Source: Morinoia aosen (taxonomy: Eukaryota; Arthropoda; Malacostraca; Amphipoda; Talitridae). From it: DNA of 64,000 nt. Both the position numbers and the translations under genes were made by a program. Position 1 is the stretch's first letter. Every line of letters begins with the position of its first letter. Positions 49,701 to 61,700 of this stretch are shown in pieces. Location of the stretch: the NCBI GenBank assembly GCA_030386875.1, contig CM059580.1, forward strand, positions 3,376,838 to 3,440,837, read 5' to 3'. The notes below the pieces were generated by a model. It searched no databases, had not been told where the DNA came from, and worked only from the letters and a program-made list of their open reading frames with translations.

Positions 49701-52700
49701 ACCCTGCCCCCCCACCAGGAGCAAGCTGGAGGTGCCCCCCGTGTCACAGCTCCCCACCCTGCAGCCCCCGCAGGAGCCGACGGAGGGTCCTGTCGTGCCC
49801 GCGGGCTTCACCATCGACAGGGACACCCGCGGCAACTACTTCGCGCCTCCTAGGTGAGCGTGGGTCCTGTCTAGGTGAGCGCCTGTCTAGGTGAGCGTGG
49901 GGCCTGTCTAGGTGAGCGTGGGCCCTGTCTCGGTGAGCGTGGGCCCTGTCTAGGTGAACGTGGGGTCCTGTCTAGGTGTGCGTGGGGGTCCTGTCTAGGT
50001 GAGCGTGGGGTCCTGTCTGGGTGAGCGTGGAGTCCTAGGTGAGCGTGGGACCTCACCTAGGGCCCGTGGGGGGTGAGCGAAACTAGGTAGAGTCATTTAT
50101 ATGGGGGAAATACACCTCCTCTTGTTCGGCTAGCCAATAGGAAGGCATTATTTCATGACGTCACCATTGCGACATGTCGTTAGGCTAATAGGGGAGATTG
50201 AAGTGTTGCCAAATGCGATATGAGCGCTGCTATTGGTCCGTTGTCGTGGCATCACCATCACGACATGGACAAAAAAATGACTGGTTTGACCCTACCTTGT
50301 CCTTACACTGGGTACTTTAATATAGAGGATATTTTAAACAGCTGGTGAAGAAATTGATAATGATAATCTAAACTATGTATAATAGGAGCCAAGTTAATTA
50401 AACGGCGAGGCATTTATAATTTTCGCCGCCGTTTAAGCTTTTTTGTTCAAGGCGGCTATAATAACCGTACCACCGGCCGTTGTAACCGTACCACCGGACG
50501 TCCTAACCATACCACCAATCGTCCTACCATACCACCGGACGTCCTAACCATACCACCAATCGTCCTACCATACCACCGGCCGTCCTAACCGTGCCACCGG
50601 CCGTCCTAACCGTGCCACCGGCCGTCCTAACCGTGCCACCGGCCGTCCTAACCGTGCCACCGGCCGTCCTAACCGTGCCACCGGCCGTCCTAACCGTGCC
50701 ACCGGCCGTCCTAACCGTGCCACCGGCCGTACTAACCGTGCCACCGGCCGTCCTAACCGTGCCACCGGCCGTCCTAACCGTGCCACCGGCCGTCCTAACC
50801 GTGCCACCGGCCGTCCTAACCGTACCACCGGCCGTCCTAACCGTGCCACCGGCCGTCCTAACCGTACCACCGGCCGTCCTAACCGTGCCACCGGCCGTCC
50901 TAACCGTGCCACCGGCCGTCCTAACCGTGCCACCGGCCGTCCTAACCGTGCCACCGGCCGTCCTAACCGTGCCACCGGCCGTCCTAACCGTGCCACCGGC
51001 CGTCCTAACCGTGCCACCGGCCGTCCTAACCGTGCCACCGGCCGTCCTAACCGTGCCACCGGCCGTCCTAACCGTGCCACCGGCCGTCCTAACCGTGCCA
51101 CCGGCCGTCCTAACCGTGCCACCGGCCGTGCTAACCGTGCCACCGGCCGTCCTAACCGTGCCACCGGCCGTCCTAACCGTGCCACCGGCCGTCTTAACCG
51201 TGCCACCGGCCGTCCTAACCGTACCACCGGTCGTCCTAAACGTACCACCGGTCGTCCTAACCGTGCCACCGGCCGTCTTAACCGTGCCACCGGCCGTCCT
51301 AACCGTACCACCGGTCGTCCTAAACGTACCACCGGTCGTCCTAACCGTACCACCGGTCGCCCTAACCGTATAAACCGGTCGTCCTAACCGTACCACCGGT
51401 CGTCCTAACCGTACCACCGGTCGTCCTAACCGTACCACCGGTCGTTCTAACCGTACCACCGGTCGTCCTTACCGTACCACCGGCTGTCCCAACCGTACCA
51501 CTGTAACCGCACCACCGGCTGTCCTAACCGTACCACTGTAACCGTACCACCGGCCGTCCTAACCGTACCACCGGCCGTCTTTACCGTACCACCAGCCGTC
51601 TTTACCGTACCACCAGCCGTCCTAACCGTACCACCAGCCGTCCTAACCGTACCACCGGCCGTCTTTACCGTACCACCGGCCGTCCTAACCGTACCACCGG
51701 CCGTCTTTACCGTACCACCGGCCGTCCTAACCGTAACACCAGCCGTCCTAACCGTACCACCAGCCGTCCTAACCGTACCACCGGCCGTCTTTACCGTACC
51801 ACCGGCCGTCCTAACCGTACCACCAGCCGTCCTAACCGTACCACCGGCCGTCTTTACCGTACCACCGGCCGTCCTAACCGTACCACCAGCCGTCCTAACC
51901 GTACCACCAGCCGTCCTAACCGTACCACCAGCCGTCCTAACCGTACCACCGGCCGTCTTTACCGTACCACCGGCCGTCCTAACCGTACCACCAGCCGTCC
52001 TAACCGTACCACCGGCCGTCCTAACCGTACCACCGGCCGTCCTAACCGTACCACCGGCCGTCCTAACCGTACCACCGGCCGTCCTAACCGTACCACCGGC
52101 CGTCCTAACCGTACCACCGGCCGTCCTAACCGTACCACCGGCCGTCCTGACCGTACCACCGGCCGTCCTAACCGTACCACCGGCCGTCCTAACCGTACCA
52201 CCGGCCGTCCTAACCGTACCACCGGCCGTCCTAACCGTACCACCGGCCGTCCTAACCGTACCACCGGCCGTCCTAACCGTGCCACCGGCCGTCCTAACCG
52301 TACCACCGTAACCGTACCTGTTGCCGCAGGTTCCTACGGCTGCCGTCGGACACTCAGTACGGTCAGCGCAGCTTCAGCGGCTCCCTGCGCTGGTACGCCT
52401 TCGGGTACCCGACCCCCAAGATCAGGTTCCTCTTCAACGGCGTGCCCCTCGAGACGGGGGTGAAGGGGGGCAGGGTCACCCACACCCAGGACGCTGGGGG
52501 GGAGATTATGGTCTTCATAGACAAGTGAGGGACTTTGTTGTCCTAATGTTGGGTGTCCTTATCGTTAATGTCCTAGTGTGTCGTGAAATTTCCTTCTCTA
52601 ATTCTGCATTTCCTAATGGGTCGTACTGTGTCCTACCATAGTAGTCCTTCTGTGTCCTACATTTATACGTCGCAATTTGTCCTATAATAATTTTCCCTAA

Positions 52701-55700
52701 TCCTGTATGTCCTAGTGTGTCCTAATCCTGCATGTCCTAGTTAGGGATAATAACCTCGTAAGTCTCCAATTGATTGACCACTTGAGTGTAACATGACGCA
52801 ATCGCCGATCCATTTCAGCTAGTGAAAGTTGCAATTGACACTGGAAATATTGATGAATGATCAATTTCTACATTGTACTCGGAAGGTTCGTTGAACAGTG
52901 CACATCCTATTGCGATTTGCATCGAGGGGAAAACGTGGGGTCCCGAGCCAGAAGTTAGATTAAGCCTTCCTTGTGTTGGAATAGAATAGGTTTCTTTTTG
53001 TTTCGTTACGGACCATCTTTTTCGGTTGACTGCTGTCCTGTTTTTCAGCACCTATTGCTTTCTTCTTCTACTTTTGTCTTGTTTCATGAACTTCTTTTCT
53101 GACGCGTGTTTAGATTCCCCTTTTCCTCAACTCCACACTGGACGACGCCTTTTCCCCTCCTCGCGTTGGAACGCCTTGTTCCGTGGCTAAGGAAGTTATC
53201 ATTAGTTAATTTATAAGTTATTAATGACTTATGATCTATAACTCATGAACAACATACAGGGTGACGGAGGCGGACGTGGGCCAGTACGAGTGCATCGCCC
53301 GCAACGAGTACGGCGAGTCGCGGCAGAAAATCAACTTCGAACTCGCCGAGTACCCGAGGTGGGGGGGGGGGGGGGAAGTGTTGTTTTGGAAGTTTGATGG
53401 GGGGGGGGGTTTGTAGGGTATATGAGGGGGGGGGGGGAGTGTGGGGTAGTATATAAGGGGGGGGGAGGGGGGGAGTGTGGGGTATATAAGGGGGGGGCAG
53501 TGTGGAGAGTATCGAATTTTTTGAGAGGTGTCGTTTGGGGATTTTAAGGGGAGGATAGTGTGCGGAGTATGGGGATTTGGGGGGATAGGAGAGGAGGGCA
53601 TTTGGTAACTTTGAGGGGGTTTTCGTGGGGGGGAGGGGAAGTGTGGGGAGTATGGAGGGTTTTGGCGGGGGTTGTTTTTTTAAGGGTGGGGAGTGTGGGG
53701 AGGAGGGGCGTTGTGGGGATTGTGAGAGGCGAAGCCGTGTGGGGAATGTGGTCCTGAGGAGAGATAGAGAAGGGGAGGAAGGGGATTTAAGGGTGATCAG
53801 GGTCGTACTTGAGTCGTATCTGGGTTGTAAACATAAGTTCCAAGATACACGTCTTAAATGAGATCATTATTTATTTAGGAAAGTCAACGAATAAAAATAT
53901 TTTGGAACGTTTTGACCTCCAGGGTTATTATCAACCTGAAAACAAGTAGAAAAACTAGTCATATGTCAAATTAACATCAACCATGGAAGAATATAAGCAA
54001 AATAACACATGAAATGAACAAAATAATATAATGTTCAGTATGAAAATTCCGTTAGTTGTAAGGGGAAGCTGACTGCATATAATTTAAAACCGGTTTTTCT
54101 TTTAAAATGAGGAGAGACTCTAAATATTTATCCATTAGATTTAATGGAATAGAAATTATTAGTCTAAAAATCGCCTAATTTAACAGGGTATTAGGGTTAT
54201 GGCAGGGTTGTCACAACCCTAATAATCGTTTATATTCAGCTAGGGTTGTGGTTTGGTTGTGGTGAGGTTGTACTAAGGTAGTGACAGAGTGGAGTTTTTT
54301 GTAGAAAAACTTCATTATAATTTCGGGCTGTTAATTTCCGAGGTGTTACCATTCTTACGACCGTGATATGGTAGGGTTATGGTAAGGTTATGGTAAGGTT
54401 ATGGTAAGGTTATGGTAAGGTTATGGTAAGGTTATGGTAAGGTTATGGTAAGGTTATGGTAAGGTTATGGTAAGGTTATGGTAAGGTTATGGTAAGGTTA
54501 GGGTAAGGTTAGGGTAAATTTAGGGTAAGGTTAGGGTAAGGTTAGGGTAAGGTTAGGGTAAGGTTAGGGTAAGGTTAGGGTAAGGTTAGGGTGAGGTTAT
54601 TGTAAGGTTAGGGTAAGGTTAGGGTAAGGTTAGGGTAAGGTTATGGTAGGGATATGGTAAGGTTAGGGTAAGGTGATGGTAGGGTTATGGTAGGGTTATG
54701 GTAGGGTCATGGTAGGGTTATGGTAGGGTTATGGTAGGGTCATGGTAGGGTCATGGTAGGGTCATGGTAGGGTTATGGTAGGGTTATGGTAGGGTCATGG
54801 TAGGGTCATGGTAGGGTTATGGTAGGGTTATGGTAGGGTTAGGGTAGGGTCATGGTAGGGTCATGGTAGGGTTAGGGTAGGGTCATGGTAGGGTCATGGT
54901 ATTGTCATGGTAGGGTCATGGTAGGTCATTGTAGGGTCATGGTAGGTCATTGTAGGGTCATGGTAGGGTTATGGTAGGTCATTGTAGGGTCATGGTAGGG
55001 TTATGGTAAGTTTATGGTAAGGTTATAGTAAGATTATGGTAGGAGGAAAAATATGGTTGTACTTATCACTAGATATTGCTGTTGTTGTTACGAGGTTATG
55101 GGAGAGGTTTCCATGAGGTTATTTCTAGTATGTGATTAAAATTTTGTTATATATGTTTTTGTGATGTATGATAAGCTTGTCTTTTTGTATAGGCATTAAT
55201 AAGGTACCATTCTGGAGGGAATATTGTGTTATTTAAAAAAGTTATCAAAAAATTGAGCAAAAAATTATAAAAAATGGAGGAAAAATAGCTTAATTAAACA
55301 AAACGATTATAAATAAAATTAGTAAGGGTAAAGCTTAAGTTACTGAATTAAGCTTATCATGTTAATTTAAGCTGAAGCAAAATTAGGTTTGAGCCCCCAA
55401 ACAATTAATTCAAAATAAATAGAATAAAATTAGCGTGGAGAATGAAGTTTTGTTTTGTGTTGAAAAAGAAGAAAATTTTCAATTCACTTCGAATTATTGG
55501 AATAAAATTAGGGAACTAAATAAAATAAACTTTACATAAAAAGAAGTAAAAATAGTTTATAAAATGAGTTAATATAAAACTTAACCATTAAAATCCCTCA
55601 CAGAGTCACGCAACATCTTGAAGAAACGCATATCCGGTCACACGCGACCGGCCGGATAGTGTGCCGGATAGCCGGATATCCGCCGTGTACTGTCCAGTGG

Positions 55701-58700
55701 TACAAGGATTGGATGCCTCTGCAGAAATCCTTCAGGATCCGGGTAAGTTCATCCCGGATACTAGTATCTGGATACCAATATCCGGTCCCGGATACAAATG
55801 TCCGGCCCCGGATACAAATATCCGGTCCCGGATACAAATATCCGGTCCTGGATACAAATATCCGGTCCTGGATACAAATATCCGGTCCCGGATACAAATA
55901 TCCGGTCCCGGATACAAGTATCCGGATGTTAACTTATTTATTGGTTACCTGTAGGAATCGCTGATACATGTATCCGAACATCGGTATCCGTAGGCCAAGT
56001 CAAATATTATTTAATATATGTAGGAATCGCTGGATATCTGCATCCGGATAAATACTCGTATCCAGATTTTCTGCTGGACAAAATCCGTAGGATGTTTTGT
56101 TATGATCATCAGTCGAACCCTCTAGATATCTATATTTCAAGCATCCGGATACCCCATGCATCCGGATACCGGATACCTCATGCATCCGAATACCTCATGC
56201 ATCCGTATACACCATGCATCCGGATACCGGATACCTCATGCATCCGAATACCTCATGCATCCGAATACCTCTTGCATCCGAATACCTCATGCATCCGTAT
56301 ACCCCATGCATCCGGATACCCCATGCATCCGGATACCGGATACCTCATGCATCCGAATACCTCATGCATCCGTATACCCCATGCATCCGGATACCCCATG
56401 CATCCGGATACCGGATACCCCATGCATCCGGATACCGGGTACCTCATGCATCCGAATACCTCATGCATCCGAATACCTCATGCATCCGTATACTCCATGC
56501 ATCCGTATACCCCATGCATCCGGATACCGGATACCTCATGCATCCGAATACCTCATGCATCCGAATACCTCATGCATCCGAATACCTCATGCATCCGTAT
56601 ACCCCATGCATCCGTATACCCCATGCATCCGGATACCGGATACCTCATGCATCCGAATACCTCATGCATCCGTATACCCCATGCATCCGTATACCCCATG
56701 CATCCGGATACCCCATGCATCCGAATACCGCGTGCATCCGGATACCTCATGCATCCGGATACCTCATGCATCCGGATACCTCATGCATCCGGATACCTCA
56801 TGCATCCGGATACCTCATGCATCCGGACACCCCATGTATCCGGAGACCCCATGCATCCGGATACCCCATGCATCCGAATAACTCGTGCATCCGGATACCC
56901 CATGCATCCGTATACCCCATGCATCCGGATACCCCATGCATCCGAATACCTCGTGCATCCGGATACCCATGCATCCGGATACCTCATGCATCCGGATACC
57001 TCATGCATCCGGATACCTCATGCATCCGGATACCTCATGCATCCGGATACCTCATGCATCCGGACACCCCATGTATCCGGAGACCCCATGCATCCGGATA
57101 CCCCATGCATCCGGATACCCCATGCATCCAGATACTTCATGCATCCGGATACCCCATGCATCCGGATACCCCATGCATCCGGATACCCCATGCATCCGGA
57201 TACCCCATGCATCCGGATACCCCATGCATCCGGATACCCCGTGCATCCGGATCTGTTTAAGGGTCTGAGGACCCCTCACACCGCGTGCATAGATTCCCTG
57301 TTTGTTTGATCAACTCCACATCAAATGGTGCATTCCTCCTTCCTCTCCATGGAACACCTTTGTAATGGCTAGAGGGCGTGCTCTATATTTCGATCTTAAG
57401 CTTAATTTTCAGTGAAACGAAATTATTTTTTCCTCAATATCTGTATCTCGAATTGCTTTTTCTTTATTGCTAGATTAATTTTACTGTATTTTCGTGAATA
57501 ATAAATTACTTTTTTTTATTTTTATACTTGCAGTCGGAATTCATCGAGCCCGACCTCTACATCCTGAACTTCAACGGCGCCATCGTGCGGGACTGCGGCC
57601 TGTACTCCCTGAGCGCTGTCAACGTTGCCGGGGCCGCCTGCAGCTCGGTAGGTGGCTGGCAACTGGCAACGTGTGGCAACTGGAGAGTTGTGTGGCAATT
57701 GTGCGATATGTCGGTTGTGGTGGTGTCGGTCAACTCTGATTAGTTAACTAGAGCTTTGTGGGACAGCTGTCAACACGTGGCAACTGGAGTGTTGGGTTGC
57801 AACTGTCAACTTGTGGCCACTGTCAACTTGTGGTATCTTGAGTGTTGTGTGGTAATTTTCAACTTGTGGCAACTGTCAACTTGTGGCAACTGTCAACTTG
57901 TGGCAACTGTCAACTTGTGGCAACTGTCAACTTGTGGCAACTGTCAACTTGTGGCAACTGTCAACTTGTGGCAACTGTCAAGTTGTGGCAACTGTCAACT
58001 TGTGGCAACTATCAACATGTGGCAACTGTTAACATGTGACAACTGTCAACGTGTGGCAACTGTCAACGTGTGGCAACTGTCAACGTGTGGCAACTGTCAA
58101 CGTGTGGCAACTGTCGACGTGTGGCAACTGTCGACGTGTGGCAACTGTCGACTTGTGGCAACTGTCAACTTGTGGCAACTGTCAACTTGTTGCAACTGTC
58201 AACTTGTGGCAACTGTCAACGTGTGGCAACTGTCAACTTGTGGCAACTGTCAACGTGTGGCAACTGTCAACTTGTTGCAACTGTCAACTTGTGGCAACTG
58301 TCAACGTGTGGCAACTGTCGACTTGTGGCAACTGTCAACTTGTGGCAACTGTCAACTTGTTGCAACTGTCAACTTGTGGCAACTGTCAACGTGTGGCAAC
58401 TGTCAACTTGTGGCAACTGTCAACGTGTGGCAACTGTCAACTTGTTGCAACTGTCAACTTGTGGCAACTGTCAACGTGTGGCAACTGTCAACGTGTGGCA
58501 ACTGTTAACATGTGACAACTGTCAACGTGTGGCAACTGTCAACGTGTGGCAACTGTCAACGTGTGGCAACTGTCGACGTGTGGCAACTGTCAACGTGTGG
58601 CAACTGTCAACTTGTGGCAACTGTCAACTTGTTGCAACTGTCAACTTGTTGCAACTGTCAACTTGTGGCAACTGTCAACGTGTGGCAACTGTCAACTTGT

Positions 58701-61700
58701 GGCAACTGACAACGTGTGGCAACTGTCAACTTGTGGCAACTGTCAACGTGTGGCAACTGTCAACTTGTGGCAATTTTGGTGTCGCGTGCCAAGTGTAGAG
58801 TTGTGTCACTGAGCAAGTAAATGCGCTCAATGAGCAGTGCTACCAGATGCAATATGAGCGCTGCTATTGGTTCGTTGCCGTGACGTCAGCAAAACCACGC
58901 CGTCAACGAAAGAAAGACTGGTTTGAACCTACCTTGTTTCCTTTACCGTGCTACACAGTAAATAACCCCCAGTTACCTCCCCCCCCCCAGTGCCTAGTAC
59001 AGGTGGAGGACGACGACGACACCTTCGTCTGGACGGGTCCCGGCAAAGGGCGTCACGTGCAGATCAACAGACGCAGGGGGCAGCTGGAGGACCACTATGA
59101 CGTGGGCGACGAGCTGGGGCGTGGTACCCAGGGCATCACCTACCACTGCGTGGAGCACTATACTGGTGGGTGGTGGTGGTGTGGTAACCAGGGCATCACC
59201 TACCACTGTGTCAAGCACTACACTGGTAGGTGGTGGTGGTGTGGTAACCAGGGCATCACCACCACTGTGTCAAGCACTACACTGGTAGGTGGTGGTGGTG
59301 TGGTAACCAGGACATCACCTACCACTGTGTCAAGCACTACACTGGTGGGTGGTGGTGTTGTGGTGGTGTGGTAACCAGGGCATCACCTACCACTGTGTCG
59401 AGCACTATACTGGTAGGTGGTGGTGTTGTGGTGGTGTGGTAACCAGGACATCACCTACCACTGTGTCAAGCACTACACTGGTGGGTGGTGGTGGTAGGTG
59501 ATGGTGATGTGGTGGTGGTGTTTCTGGTTTCATTTTATACATGGTAGGTGGCGGTGTTGTGGTGAATGTAAAGTGGTGGTGTTGTGGTGGTTGTGAGGTT
59601 GACGTGTTGTCGTTGTGAGATGGTGGTGTTGGGGACGATGATGCGAGTACCACCGTATTGTGCTGCAATGACCCAGCACCACAGTAGTACCTTGACCTTT
59701 TGGTACGTGTTGAATGGTACCTCTTGTAGTCACCATGACCGAGTGGTCGCGAGCGTGCCCTCCCAATTGAAAATTATCGCCCTTTTCTGGTAGTAAATTA
59801 GTCGTAAAAGATCAAAAACGGCACAAAAGGGCCAAAAATCACGACTTCAAACCGACTCCTACCTATACTTGGCCTATTAGGGCTTGAAAAGGGCTCTTCA
59901 TTCAAATGGCCTTTTATAGGTCTAGTCAATGGCTGTTTTCAGGCTCATTCGGGTCGTTTAAAGTCGTTTTCAAGCCTTTTTTGACAACCTCTAGCCTCGT
60001 TCAAGTAGTAGAGAAGCCCAAAATGGCCGTTGCCTTAGCCGTTTCGATGCCCAGAAATAGCCGTTTAACAGGGCTTAAAATAAGTGACATTTGCACTGAA
60101 AAGGGCTAATTTACTGCTTGAAAACGACCATCCCATGGCTTATAACTCCTTGAAAACGCTCTGTAAAAGGCTCAGAATTTCAATTGGGCTTCACGGGAAG
60201 GGTTGGCAGTTCGAATCCCGGCAGTGCCACCCGGTTTTTCTCCCCGTTGGGAAAAGGGAGAACTCGGCCACAATTTTTCATTCTACCCAGGTGTCGGAAA
60301 TGGGTACCGGCTTGACTGGGGGTAACCGTCATGGCGTCCTGTTGTTAGTTATGAGGAATTTGAAAAAACCTATGTGCAAAATGATATGTACCAAGCTTGA
60401 TTGGAATAAAACATCCTTTCTTTCTTCATTTCTTTCGAAGTTGGTGGGGACATGACCCTTACAAAGTTTGGCCACAATAACATTCCCTACTTGTACCCAG
60501 GTCCCAATTTGACCCCAACTAAGTTTTTCCACGATAAAACTCCCAACTTGCCCCCAGGCCGCAACTTGGCGGCGAAGAGCATGTGGGGACACGACCGCTT
60601 CAAGGTCTGGATGCACCTGGAGCACGAGATGATGAACCTGACCAACTCCTGCCGCTACATCTGCCGCCTCTACGACGCTTACGAGAGCCCCAGGAACATG
60701 GTGCTGGTCATGGAACTGTATCCTTTGTGGGCCTGCTCTCCTGGGGGGAGGGTACTCTCCGGGGGTGAGGGTACTCTTCTGTTCTGAGGGTACTCTCCTG
60801 TGGTGAAGCTACTTTCTGGGTCAATCATCAATGTACATCGACTATCTCAAGATAGTGACACACTTGTGTGTGTCATAGGATGATATAACACACATAAGTG
60901 TGTCAAGCTTTACACACTTGGTGCAAGCCAGTACTATTTCTCATAAATCTTTCATTTTCTAATACCAGCCTGAAAATACACGGAATAACTGATAATATCT
61001 ACGAATTTGAAGAAAAAATAGCCATCACTTAAATGTTTTATTTGAGAATTATCCACCTTTGAGAAATTCGAAAGAATGCAAATTTTTTACAGGGAAATTT
61101 TTCACAGTTTGCAGCATGAATATGTGATTTATCTTTTCCAACCGCTTAAAGCTGTGATCTGAGGTGATGTATCAGATGTAACAGGATTTCTTCAAATAAC
61201 CGTTTGACACACTCAAATGTGTCCAAATAACCGTTTGACACACTCAAATGTGTCCAAAAAAATCGTTTGATGCACTCAAATGTGTCCAAATAACCGTTTG
61301 ACACTCTCAAATGTGTCCAAATTTCTGTTAGTGAACTTGCTCATATATATATATGCAGTATATCACTACTCCTGCAAGCGTGACATTAATATTAACTCTT
61401 ATTCATAGAATATGAACCATGTAAGATTAATACCACACAATCATACATACAGTATGTAATAACATGTTAGGTCATTATGACCAAATGACTCTTTACTCAA
61501 TAATCCTTTTCAAAGTCTTTTTTCCATAACAGCCCTGAGTAAAAACAGTACACAAACCCTACACAATCACAACACCAACCTATACAATGCCCACACACCA
61601 TCGCCTCGTACTTCCCCTGCACAATACCCCCACGCCCTATACACAATACCTCCCCTACGCCCCCCTTCTTAATACCCCCGCACCCCCTGCACATAACGAA

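Noticed and set aside
50524-52306. Long ORFs on both strands in the CCGTCCTAACCGTGCCACCGG array
   Set aside because: No unique coding flanks, splice sites or domain; array lies between exons 24 and 25 of the gene.
54185-55050. Telomere or interstitial telomeric repeat
   Set aside because: Unit is AAGGTTAKGGT (11 bases), not TTAGG or TTAGGG; interior of a gene.
56092-57309. 405-codon plus-strand ORF ([11 protein letters not shown] repeats)
   Set aside because: Intron array of 17-base units; ORF is a by-product of periodicity.
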